Source: Hedera helix
Taxonomy: Eukaryota; Streptophyta; Magnoliopsida; Apiales; Araliaceae
Assembly (NCBI GenBank): GCA_947179155.2
Contig: OX359278.1
Coordinates: 22,035,244 to 22,099,243, forward strand
Direction of reading: 5' to 3'
DNA length: 64,000 nt
Of this stretch, positions 48,781-59,649 are shown one piece after another. Both the position numbers and the translations under genes were made by a program. Every line of letters begins with the position of its first letter. The first letter of the stretch is position 1. The notes beneath the pieces were generated by a model. The model searched no databases, was not told the DNA's origin, and was given only the letters and a program-made list of their open reading frames with translations.

Positions 48781-49030
48781 AAGTTTTCCGCGCAATGCGC
48801 ACAAGCGCTTTTGGCAGTCGGACGCGGAGACAAAACGGCGTCGTTTAGCCTCAGAAAAAAAAAATTACGCCGCGCGTAAGCGCGGAAGCCAAAGCAGTGA
48901 CTCCAAAACGACACCGTTTTGTTCCTGCTTCAGCCTAACGCGCGCAATGCGCGAGCACCGGTTTCCGCGAAATTACAATTCTGTCCCTCCGTGTTTTTTT
49001 TGGCGAAATGACCGTTTTGCCCTCAGATCA
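48781..49030. repeat. GC-rich palindromic island of the Tekay-type LTR
   Basis: Several CGCGCAATGCGC-like near-palindromes and 'aaacggcgtcgttt'/'aacgacaccgttt' blocks in an otherwise AT-rich LTR. The equivalent island in the 5' LTR (34508-34638 plus 38978-39060) is where the nested solo LTR inserted. Confidence 0.7.
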
Positions 49031-49129
49031 GTTTTCTGATTAATTACGAAATTGCCATCGGTCCGGTTTTTCAACTTATTTACGGAAATGCCATTCTGGT
49101 TAATTTTAATTAATTTAAATATTTGAAAA

Positions 49130-49900
49130 TTAATTTAAAATTATAACAAAAATAATAATAATACAAAAATAATATTGGGGAGGATATTTTTCATTAAGTT
49201 TAATATTTAAATATTTTAAATATTAATCTAGTTAGCTAATCATAGTTAAGTTAAATAAATTTATTATTATTTTAAATGTTAATAATAAATAAAGGTGATA
49301 AATTAGCAATTATTATTTAATTCCTATTAAATAATACTTAAGGAGAGATAGAATTTATAAATTAATTATTTATTATTTAAATATTATTAAATAATAAATA
49401 AGGATAATTAAGTAATTAATTATTATTTAATTAGCATTAAATAACGATTAATGGAAATTAAGTTATTAGAGTAATAATTTATTATTTAATTTAAATAATA
49501 AATAAGAATGATTTGATTATTATTTAACCTTAAATAATTATTAAAATTAATTAAATAATTAATTATTATTTAATTGACATTAAATAATAATTAAAGAGGA
49601 TTAAGATTAGTAAACTATTATTTAATTTCCTTAAATTAAATAATAAGTAAGGTTAATTACTTAGTTAATTATTGGTTGATTAATATTAAATTAAAGAAGG
49701 TTAAAATTAAGTCAATAATTAGTTATTATTTAATTATAATTAAATAATAAGTAAGTATAATTAGTTATTATTCATTTTAAATAATAACTAGAGTTAATTA
49801 ATTAATTTCTATTTAATCAAGATTAAATAGTAATTAAATAGAGATTGAGTTAATAAAATAAATTGAATTTAATTATGATTTAATTAAATAATTGTAATAA
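49130..49900. repeat. AT-rich hairpin region of the Tekay-type LTR
   Basis: Degenerate tandem units of 'ttatttaatt..attaaataataa' type. A perfect 12-bp stem with a 4-nt loop is at 49563-49590. The 5' LTR copy at about 39170-39960 is nearly the same but has a mismatch in that stem. Confidence 0.7.
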
Positions 49901-51139
49901 GTTGTTTAAGGGTTTAATAAGTGTCCAACACTTAAGAAAAATATTTTCTAACTTATTAAATTATTAACCTAAAATGATTAAGGGTCTATAAGGTTAATAA
50001 TATTGTTTTGACTAATGTAAATTATGTGTTAGTAACTTATGTGTGGTAAATAAGTTCGTTATTAAGCGTATAGTTATGCAAATACGCCGTACTAATTATT
50101 AGACCGACTTTATTAATGTTAGGTCTTTCAAAGCAAGTTAGTTAAAGCTAGACAATTATTGTAGCTGAGCAGACAGACAAATTCTCTAACCCTACTCATT
50201 TATTGTTGAACAAGTTTCTATACTTGTATTTATTGTCAAAGCTTGAAGTGGTTTAATTATTTAAAATTATCCCACATCCATATTGTTTATAAAATCGCAC
50301 TTAGTGCACTTGAAGCTTATTAGTTCTTGATTCATGAACTGTATTAAAAATGTCAAAAGCTAATAGTTCAGCTAGACATTACGTTTATAAATTCAATACT
50401 GGAATACTTTTAAAAGCTTATCCAAACCATTGTTGGGTGCGGATTTCTTATATTAAGTCTGAGAATTGAACAACCCTAAATTAGGGGATTTTGTGTCGGG
50501 AAACTGACTTTGGGCGCCATTGACTAAATGTAATGCATATACAGCGGGTTGAATAGGCTGATCCCCTTGAAAACCAAACAACTCAAAGGGTCAGAGGAAA
50601 CTCTATTATACCCTCGTTAGTTCAGGGTCCTTAGTGACCGCTCAGCATTTTAAGATTGAAATATTCTATTTATTAAAAATTTGAATCTTGTTTCATTCAC
50701 AACTGTTATATCTATTGTTGAATCATTGATGATATTTCCCATTCATTCATGATATATTAAATCTCTATGATTGTTCTAAACTTGCTGAGCAAACTAGTTG
50801 CTCATTCTTGCTATATCATGAACCATTTTTCAGATAGACCTGATTGCTCAAAGAAGGATAAGGGAAAAGGAAAAGCCAGAGATTAAGTTAGCTTATGCAT
50901 GCTAATTAGATATTTAATGTGTATTTACTGTTGAAGAACCTTTTGTAATTCCTTATGATAGGAACTGTTTTATGTTAAGGTTGATAGACCCTGGTATTGT
51001 AACATTTTTGTAAGGGAACCAATATGTATTATTCCGCGATATTTAAATGCAATGTATGTATTTAATTGTTAGTAATGTGTTGAATAGTGAGAACCAAACT
51101 CGAGGTTATGGAACCCGGATTTGGGGTCGTCACAACACA

Positions 51140-52344
51140 CATACGTTGTACTTTAGGTGATCAGCCTGTCGTACCATATTATCTTTAAAGACGCGATTTA
51201 TTGCGTCTATCGAATTCCTACGTCCGTTCTTTTTTCATAACCAAATGTGTCTAGCCGAAACAATTGGCATTGACTCATATTTAAACCATTCAAACTTTTG
51301 AAAAGCAATTTTATTACTGTATACCGCGCCTTGCAAAGTGCGTTGATGACTCATCATGTATCATCTTCACGCCAGGCTAAATGGGATGTTGATGAATAAA
51401 TCATTTTTATACTTCACATTAAATCCGTCTAGCCAAAACAATTAGCATAGACATATGAATAACATAGCTAGTGAAGAACTAACAAAATTTTCCAGTTCAA
51501 CTAGTGAACCACTCTTTTCAAAGGCACACAAGTGCGAATATAACCATGAAGATTTAGCATAGCTAGAAGATTTTTGAAATACCCTCAATCCTCTATCTTT
51601 TCCATTATTCTCTAACCATAACACAAGTTTTGCAAATATATAGTAATATAGTAAACTGATTGGTTGTATTAAACCAAGTACAAACAAATATATTAGTTCC
51701 CCTTCTCATCAACACGGAATTGAAATGTCTCAGCGCACATTGGTACTGATCAATATCGCACTGAATAGACAAATCGTAGCCGCATCTCACAAGTCGGTTC
51801 GACTAACATATCATAGCCCAAGTTCATAACAAGGGTTCGTTCGCTCAGTAACTAACATACAAATATTTTTAAAACTAGTTATGACGTAACAACTACTAAC
51901 TAGTCAATATACATATGAGAAAAGAATCACCTTCTCAAAATATATACAAAGAAGAGTTTGACACAATATTTTAATTTACTTATCAATATAGCAAACTGAG
52001 TTATTCCTCCACCCAAGAACTAATGAATCAGTTCCCCGTCTCATCAACACTATCCTCAAATGATTTCATTCAGTGTGTAACCCACTTTGAGAACACTGAC
52101 CATGAATCATTCATACCAACAGTGTAGTTAGATCGGTTCTCTGAAGCATATTAAACTCTTTCCCATACAAGAGAGTCGTTCTACTCAGTTTTACTAATAT
52201 AAGTTTTCAATTGAAATCCCTAATCGTTCTATAACTATCTTAGTCACTTTCTTTTCTTAATTCATTCCTTCATCATTTACATTCCTTATGAGTTTACTCA
52301 TCTCTTTTCTTAGGTATAATTACACATAATACCAAACACACCTT
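51140..52344 (-). mobile_element. Element G, right piece (non-coding, degenerate)
   Basis: Continuation of element G beyond the intact Tekay-type insertion. Repeated blocks such as 'gtctagccgaaacaattggc' (51251) and 'gtctagccaaaacaattagc' (51428), and 'ttccccttctcatcaacac' (51696) with 'ttccccgtctcatcaacac' (52032), show internal duplication. The first type matches LTR sequence in reverse orientation, so this may include remains of the second LTR. No pol homology. The right boundary with the split gypsy LTR is approximate. Confidence 0.4.
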
Positions 52345-52787
52345 TTCTTTGGTGTTGTTTGTAGTGTCGAGCACACCTTTTCGATTTTGCAAGCTTTTGG
52401 ATCTGCAGTCCGATGTGTGACTTTTGTTTTGTTCTGTTTTATTTTGAGCTCGGTATAAAATAAACCCAATCATTCAATTCAGCCTTTTATATTGTTCAGT
52501 AAATCAGTTCAGTTCAGTGTATCAGTTTCAGTTCAATAGATTAGTTCAGTTCAGTAGATTATGTTATTAAGTTCAGTTCAGTAGATTATGTTATTCATTT
52601 TAGTTCTTATTTCTGCACTCTTTATCCGTATTAGGCATTTGACTCATGCTGTGTTTTTCTTCCGGCAGGTTTGTAAGGGGATTCAAGGGAAAGTGTGAAG
52701 AGAGCTTCCTTTTTGTTTTGATATTCTAGTTAGAGTTCGTTTATGCGTAGCCTCCCTTTCCACTAGTTCTGAAATGAGTGTGTTAAA
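52345..52787 (+). mobile_element. 3' LTR of decayed gypsy element, right piece
   Basis: From 'ttgtttgtagtgtcgagcac' onward it matches 24830-25250 of the 5' LTR, including the 'cagttcagtagattatgtta' blocks and 'gcgtagcctccctttccac'. It ends with a degraded '..gagtgtgtta', where the 5' LTR has a TACA end. About 200 bp equivalent to 24615-24820 are missing between the two pieces, so the insertion of G was accompanied or followed by a deletion. Confidence 0.75.
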
Positions 52788-53429
52788 TTAAATCGTAGTG
52801 TGTTAGTATAATTTATTTGCTGATGTGGCAAATAATTAAAGTAAGGTTCACTTAATGAGTTATTTAAATTAATGGATCAACCTAGGGTATTTACTATCAA
52901 AACCTTGATAAAATTATTAAGTTATGTAATAATTCAATTAACTTGATTCCAAGTAAATCTAATTGTATTATGTAAATTAATTAATGTGGTTATTAATTAA
53001 TGTTAATGTGTAAAATATTAATAATAAAAATTTATAGTTTCACTAGGAATTTATTAATAGTGGACTAGTCCAATTTATTTATTAAATAAGTCTAATTTAA
53101 TTTAATTAGTGGACTTGTAATTGGTCATGAGTTAATTTAATTGGCTCAACATTGTGAATATGGCAAACCATATAGGAGGTCCAATGATTTATTTATTTGA
53201 GTCCAAAATGGATTTAATTAGTGGCCCAAAGGATGACCCATAATATACCTATGTGTATAATAAGCAAGTTGGCAATTAAAATTAAAAGCAAATTGGTTGG
53301 GAAAAGAGTGCATTGCTGGCAACATTGGGAGGGGTTCAAGAGTGGGTTCAAAGCTCCAAGTTTTTATTGAAAACATAAACCACAAAACCCTCCCCAATGT
53401 AAATGTCCAATCCCCAAAAATGTGGATCT
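52788..53429 (+). mobile_element. Forward LTR F, left piece
   Basis: AT-rich sequence with 'gtggcccaaaggatgaccca', the 'gcccaa' signature of the 5' part of these LTRs in forward orientation. The true start is not recognisable and may be truncated against the gypsy LTR. It is cut at 53429 by solo LTR E; the joined sequence continues at 57079 with the promoter and leader. Confidence 0.5.
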
Positions 53430-54158
53430 TGTAATGACCATGAATTCTATTAGACATTGTAATTATATTTATTTAATAATTAGCAATGAATTAAAATTTT
53501 TGTACTAATTAATTGTGCATCAAATAAGTGAATGAATATACTTGTGTATGCGTGTATTTATTTAAAGTAATAAAGCAAGGTGTATAATTAATTAAAGCAA
53601 GTCTAATTGGATTATGCTATAAGTTCAAATGATGTATTAAACTAGGTCAAATTAATTAACCTAGTAGTCCATGTAATTAATTAAACTAGCCCAATACTTG
53701 TTTTAAATAAATGTAACATAGGTTATTCAATGTTAGCCTAATGTAACAATTAAATTGAGCCCAAGCAAATTAAATGGATGAGCCCAATATATTTAATTTC
53801 TAAGTCCAAAGTGGAGTCCAATAGGAAGTCAAAATATTGGTCAAACATTATATATATGTATGTATATATAAATAGGTGTATATATGTATAATAAATGTAA
53901 CAAAAATAAAGCAATAATGGGGGATTAAATCCCATATTACCGGCAATATAGGGGCCCCACAATGGGGGTGGCTTGTTTGCAATATTGCTTAACTCACACA
54001 CAATGTCATAGCTGTTCACCGACTCCTACTAACTCAAGTCCTCTCATGTAAGGAAATTCCTAAATTCTAGCTAAGTGGAGATAAAAGATAAGACGAGATT
54101 GGTGATTTAGTAGAGATATAGAGTTTATATGTCTACATTTTGGATGATAACTCTTGGC

Positions 54159-54167
54159 TATAAATAA
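54159..54167 (+). promoter_or_regulatory. Putative TATA box of LTR E
   Basis: TATAAATAA followed by the 'gagagaaaatagagagaaaa' leader about 50 bp downstream. The position matches solo LTR 1 and F. Function inferred. Confidence 0.6.
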
Positions 54168-54929
54168 GAGCCTTGAGTAAGTGTTAGAGAGTTTGCTTCA
54201 TTTGCTAGAGAGAAAATAGAGAGAAAAGCTAGGGCATACACTTGTGAGTTGAAGTAAATAGCTAGAGAAGGAACTTGGTGAATGTCCAATAGCTTCACAT
54301 CATACTTTGGAAGGAGAAGAAGAAGAGCACACAAGTCACTAAGGTTAAAAAGTGCTATAACCCTTTCTAAGTTCGTTTTCATAGTCTATATGTGATTTGA
54401 ACGGTTAAAATATATTTTTAACCAATCAAAGGTTATTTTGATGGTCTAGAAGTCTTAAATTATGTTATATAGGTAGATTCATGATTTGATATGTTTAAAT
54501 CATGTTTTGGTATGTGTAGTATGCATGAAAATGGAAGAAACGTTCATATTAAACTTTACCGGTAAAACCTAGTTAAGTGGTATTTAATGTTATAGTTTGA
54601 AATGTACAAGTTGGGAAATAGATTTCTAGGGCCAAAAAGTTACATATATGAGTTTAAAGAAAACTCAACTTGAAACTTTCAAAAATATGGAAAAACAAAG
54701 AAGGTATGGCTTTTACCATAAAGTAGATCGTTTTTAAACCCTAAGTGGTTCAATATTTAAATTTGTGTCAAAACGATTTCAAAAATGTGACCGAACTATG
54801 AAATGTTGTAAAACAAGAAGTTAGAAATACATCAACACTGATTTTGTGTCATTTGAATGTGTAGATTTTATTTTATACAAGTTTTAATCAAAATAACTTA
54901 AAGTTGAAAATTTCTAAATTTTTGTCGGA

Positions 54930-55125
54930 ATACCCGAGCGCCGGCGGCGCTGTATTAGTTCAAAACTGAGCGCCGACAGCGCTCAGGCATTCTATTTCCA
55001 GCGCCGGCAGTGCTGGACTCGATTCATTCCGAGCGCCGGCGGCGCTAGTCTGGTTTTTTGGTTTTTATCGGGTCAGGTCAGGTCGGGTCGGTTTTGATCG
55101 GGACGGGTCGGATCGGTCCGGGTCA
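54930..55125. repeat. GC-rich palindromic island of LTR E
   Basis: Four related inverted repeats at about 31-34 bp spacing: AGCGCCGGCGGCGCT (54937-54951), GAGCGCCGACAGCGCTC (54968-54984), CCAGCGCCGGCAGTGCTGG (54998-55016) and a repeat of the first (55031-55046). They are followed by an iterated 'gggtcgg/gggtcagg' tract. Confidence 0.8.
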
Positions 55126-55189
55126 GAAAATGAAAAATATTTCAAAAAATATTTTATTATTTATGGACTCAATAAAAGTATTTTTAAAA

Positions 55190-55840
55190 TTATAAATAGT
55201 TGAATTAATAAGTAAAAGAGGATAAATATTATTAAAGGTTTAATAATATAAATTAATAAAATATTATTATTAATATAATAATATTAGAAAATCATTAAAA
55301 TATTATTAAATGTATAATAATATTATAAAGTCAATAAAATATTATTAAATGAGTAATAATATTGGTAAATAGTTAAAATATTATTAAATTAATAATAATA
55401 TTAGAATATAACTAAAATATTATTAAATGGTTAACAATATTAGAATATTAATAAAATATTATTAAAAGAATAATAATATTAGAAAAAGATGTAAATATTA
55501 TTAAATGATTAATAATATTAGATAATAGTTAAAATATTATTAAATAATTAATAATATTAGATAATTAATAAAATATTATTAAATAGTTAATAATATTAGA
55601 TAATGATTAAAATATTATTAAATGATTAATAATATTAGATAATTGATAAAATATTATTAGATGGGTAATAATATTATCTAATAAATAAAATATTATTAAA
55701 TGATTAATTATATTAGAAGATTAATAAAATATTATTAAAGGATTAATAATATTAGGTGTTTAATAAAATATTATTAAATGATTAATAATATTACAAGGTT
55801 AATAAAATATTATTAAATTGTTAATAATATTAGATAAGTG
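55190..55840. repeat. AT-rich hairpin array of LTR E
   Basis: About 14-15 degenerate tandem units of the form AATATTATTAA-loop-TTAATAATATT with spacers such as 'agataattgataa'. A separate related hairpin follows at 55882-55906 (AATATTATCAC-GTA-GTGATAATATT, perfect 11-bp stem). Confidence 0.8.
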
Positions 55841-57152
55841 TGATCTATATTAAATAATTAATATAGGTTTTATGTGATTGAAATATTATCACGTAGTGAT
55901 AATATTACCTAAGTGTTTATAAAATTATGTGGTTAAATAAGAGTTATAAATGTTATCATATGAATGTGTATATGATACTAGTTTAAGATCAAAATGATTA
56001 ATTGTTAGGTCTATTCAAAGAGAATTAATTGAATTGGTTAGCAGTAGACTACGCACGAGGCAAGTTTTTCTTAACCGTAACTTGTATTTATTGTTGCAAG
56101 CTTTCTTCAACTTTATTTATATTGAGCAATTCAATTATTGTTGAGCAAGTATCTATACTCGTAGATATTTGACAGAGCTTTAAGTGGGTTAATTATCTAA
56201 AATTATTATACACCATTACTGTTATTGTATTCTCACATAGTGCTTTTTGCAAATGTTTTAGTTCATTAATTTAAGAACTGTTTAAGAATGTCTAAGCTAA
56301 TTTTTTTGGCTAGACAATACATGTTTAAATTTATCAAAATGAATATTTTAAAAGGTTATCCAAACCATTGGTTGATGCAGATTCTTATAGTAAGACTGAA
56401 AATGAACAACCCTAAATAAGGGGGATTTTTATCTGTCGGAAAATCGAATTTGCGTAAGATGTCTGAATGTTATGCATATACATAGGGTACAAGAGGCAGA
56501 TCCCCTCGCGTATCCCGTTTTTCAAGGTGTTAGATATATATATGTCTATTCTACTTCAGTAGCAGTTCATGATCCTTAAAGATCACTCAACAGTAAAGAG
56601 TCAATCCATTCTTATATTAAAAAAATGATTCTTGATTTCTTTCATAATTGTTATCATTTGTTGAAAACTCTGATGTTAATTTCCCTTTTATCATGATATA
56701 TCTTATGCTATTGTTCTTAACTTGCTAAGCTATTTAGTTGCTCATTCTTGCTATATCATAACTTATTTTCAGTTAAGCTCAAAAGTTCTAAACAAGACAA
56801 AGGCAAGGGAAAATCCAAAGCTTATATTAGCTTAATGCATGCTAGTTAAATTACTTGTTATGTAATTTCTTTTTGTAAATCTTTTCTATTCCCTTAAGAT
56901 ATGTAATATTTATGTTAAGGTTAATCAACCCTAGGAAGTGTAACATTTTTATAATGAACCTTTTTTATTATTTCGCGAAATTTAAATGCAATTTATGTAG
57001 TTAATGGTTAGTAAGTATTGTACAGTGGAGAACCAAACCCGAGGTTATGGAACTCGAATTTGGGGTCTTCATAGATCTTGTTTGTGTAATTAGAGATCTA
57101 ATTAACTAGGTATTAGTTGATTAAGAAATGTTAATTGAGCTTAGGAAAGTTC

Positions 57153-57161
57153 TATAAATAA
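57153..57161 (+). promoter_or_regulatory. Putative TATA box of LTR F
   Basis: TATAAATAA upstream of a purine-rich leader, as in E and solo LTR 1. Function inferred. Confidence 0.55.
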
Positions 57162-57994
57162 AAGCATTCACCAAGTTTGCAAGGTTTGTTAGCTCATTTG
57201 GGTTTTTCTCCTAGAGAGGGTTAGAGAGAAAATGAGAAGAACACTTGGTGTGTTCTTGAGCTACTATAAAAGTTAAAATACCAAGAAGGCTTGAAGGAGG
57301 AGTGCACGACAACTAAAAGGTGTCTCGAATGTCTTCAAGTTTCATCTTAATCTTAGGAAGGGAGAGAAAAATCGCACACAAGCCCAAGAGGTGTAAAAGT
57401 TCATAAAAACCCCTAGTTTTGGGCTTTCCTTTGTATTTTATGTGATTTCCATTGTGAAAAACCATTTTTCAAAACTCTAAATATTTATATCCATGCTAGA
57501 TTAGTAAATCTAGGGCGCAATGGGTTTAACATGTGTATTTATGGGTATCTATTATGAAAAGTTTAGCAAAATGCTTGAAAACGATTTCTATTGACGGAAC
57601 CCTAATCGAACGTGTGATTCGAAGCTATACATTTTGAAACCTACATGTCGTATGTGTGATTTACTTTGTCATATGCTATATATGTAAGTTGAGAGTAAAA
57701 CCTAGTTTGAATCATGTCAAAAGGTTTTGAAATGAGTGAGTTATGATTCTTGGAACCAAAGGAGTTCATTTTCGAAACCTAAACACAACAGTCCACTTTA
57801 AGCCCATTTTTCGTGACCAAAACATGTCCAAAAATATGTTTTAATAATGGAAAACTATAGTTCGGGAAGATACAAATCTGACAAGACCAATTTGAGGTCA
57901 TTTGGATTTGTAGATTTTATTTTATTCAAGTTTGTGCAAAGGAGGTAAAATTAGGAAAAACATGATATGGAAATTAGGGAACCAGAGTTTCATT

Positions 57995-58110
57995 CTGCAA
58001 GTGGCAAGCACCTAGGTGCCTTTGCCAGCACCCTTGGGCACCTAGGCGCCTGAGTTGACGCCCTTTGAGGGTCCATTTCAGGTCTAGGTCGGTTCAGATC
58101 GATTTTAATT
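57995..58110. repeat. GC-rich palindromic island of LTR F
   Basis: Perfect palindrome GCACCTAGGTGC (58008-58019) and the near-perfect GGCACCTAGGCGCC (58037-58050), followed by a weak 'ggtctaggtcggttcagatc' tract comparable to the GGTCGG tracts of solo LTR 1 and E. Confidence 0.65.
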
Positions 58111-59649
58111 AATAAAACGGGCCATATAATGTTTTAAATATTAATATAATTAATATGGGACTCGAATAAAATAATTATTTATTATTTATTATTTAAATAA
58201 ACTTTAAATGATAAATAATGTAAACTAAGAATATTTAAGAAAATTAATTATTATTTAAATAAAATAATAATTAACAATGATTAATTATTTATTGTTTAAT
58301 TGTTATTAAATAATGAATAAAGGGAATTAAAAGTAATTAATTATTAATTATTTAATTATTATTAAATAATAAATAAGGCAAATTAAGAATAATTTATTTT
58401 GAATTAAAATTAATTAAATTATTTATTTATTATTTAATAATAAATAAAGCAAGTAAGTTCATCAATGGATATTTAATTGTTTAATAAAGTTAATAAAATA
58501 ATTATTTATTGTTTAATCAATATTAAATAATAAGTATGGGTAATAATGAAAGAAGAATAAAGTTAATAAATATAATTATTTATTATTTAACTAACATTAA
58601 ATAATAATTAAGAAGGGTTAAAATTAATAAACTATTTACTTATTACTTAATTGAAATTTAAGTAACATGTAAGGTTGTTATATTTAATTAATTAATTATT
58701 TATTTGACTTTAAGTAATAATTAAAGGAAGATTAAGTTAATAAGGTAATTATTTATTATTTAATAAATCAGGATGATTAATTATTTAATTATTATTTTAA
58801 GGATATTAAATAATAATTATTTAATTAATATTAAATGATAAATGGGGTTAAGGAATTAAGAAATTATTACTTAAAGAATATTCGTTAATCAATAAAGAAA
58901 TTGAGGATAATTAATTAATTAATTATTAGTTAAATGATATTAAATTATAATTAAATAAAAATAAGGTTAAGGAAATAATTTTTTATGTAAAGATAAATAA
59001 ACAAGTAAAGTTAAATAAATTAGGTATTTATTTAATTAATATTAAATAAATAAAAGGAAGGAATTAAGAAAATACTAAGGTGATTAAATAATTTATATTT
59101 AATTGTTTAAGTCTTTAAATATTACTAAAAGATTAAATTATTATTAAAGGATTAATAATATTTGTAATTGGGTAAATATTATTAAGGGCTTAATAATATT
59201 AGTAACCAATTAAGATGTTGTTAAATACTTAATAACATTAGTAAATGGTTGATGTATTATTAGTTGTATAACAATACTGGTTGGTAATTAAAATATTATG
59301 CAAGGGTGATAATATTGTCCTATAATTTATGAGTTAGTAAATAGGGAACTATGTGTTGTCTAGTCAATTTATTTGATAATGATAAATAAATCCCTATGTG
59401 CTTTACTAATTGAAAGATAATCATATTAGGTCTTTCAAATGAGGTAAATTGAATTGTGCAAGCGTAAACGAGGAAGCAATCAGACAAATTTTTCAGTACT
59501 ATGTGATTTTCTTGCAAACTTGCTATATGTATAAAATGTTATACATGCACTTATTATATGTGCGAATTGATTTAAATATGTCTTTTATAGACATATGATG
59601 TGAATAGTTGTTATACAATTGATATTATGAAATTCAGTGTGTTATATGA

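Larger units (their letters stand above)
32929..51134 (+). mobile_element. Complete Tekay/Del-type chromovirus (Ty3/gypsy) with TSD acaca
   Basis: Both ends carry the same LTR (TGTAATGTCC...GTCGTCACA), flanked by acaca at 32924-32928 and 51135-51139. The span of 18206 bp includes a nested solo LTR; without that and its extra TSD copy the element is about 13.9 kb. Order: 5' LTR (32929-41175, split), PBS (41179-41190), upstream ORF (41420-42277), gag-protease (42627-44030), RT-RNaseH-integrase-chromodomain (44039-47146), PPT (47181-47193), 3' LTR (47194-51134). Long LTRs of about 3.9 kb and a chromodomain after the integrase GPY/F module fit the Tekay/Del clade. LTRs differ by scattered substitutions and a deletion of about 28 bp in the 5' copy near 40757, so insertion is fairly recent, yet the coding region is broken. 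Confidence 0.93.
47194..51134 (+). repeat. 3' LTR of Tekay-type element (3941 bp)
   Basis: The uninterrupted copy of this LTR. Order: AT-rich 5' part with 'agcccaac' words (47640-47760), leader (about 48110-48180), donor-like AAG|GT (48243-48247), poly-A run (about 48763-48781), GC-rich island (48781-49030, with 'cgcgcaatgcgcacaagcgc' and 'cgcgcgcaatgcgcgagcac'), AT-rich hairpin region (49130-49900, for example a 12-bp stem at 49563-49590), 'tgctgagcaaactagttgct' (about 50784) and the CACA end. Small ORFs (48045-48239, 48725-49039) duplicate chance frames in the 5' LTR and are not genes. Confidence 0.93.
53430..57073 (+). mobile_element. Solo LTR E (3644 bp) with TSD gatct
   Basis: Starts TGTAATGACC and ends '..gaatttggggtcttcata', with the terminal CA apparently mutated to TA. 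The direct repeat gatct is at 53425-53429 and 57074-57078. Order: 'gcccaa' region, TATA at 54159, purine-rich leader, donor-like AAG|GT at 54341-54345, GC palindromic island (54930-55060) plus GGTCGGGTCGG block (55066-55125), AT hairpin array (about 55190-55840) and the 3' segment. No internal region or second LTR, hence solo. It interrupts LTR F. Confidence 0.85.

Noticed and set aside
48725..49039. 104-residue ORF in the 3' LTR GC island
   Set aside because: Poly-A plus GC-rich island read in one frame; disrupted in the 5' LTR copy and without domain similarity.
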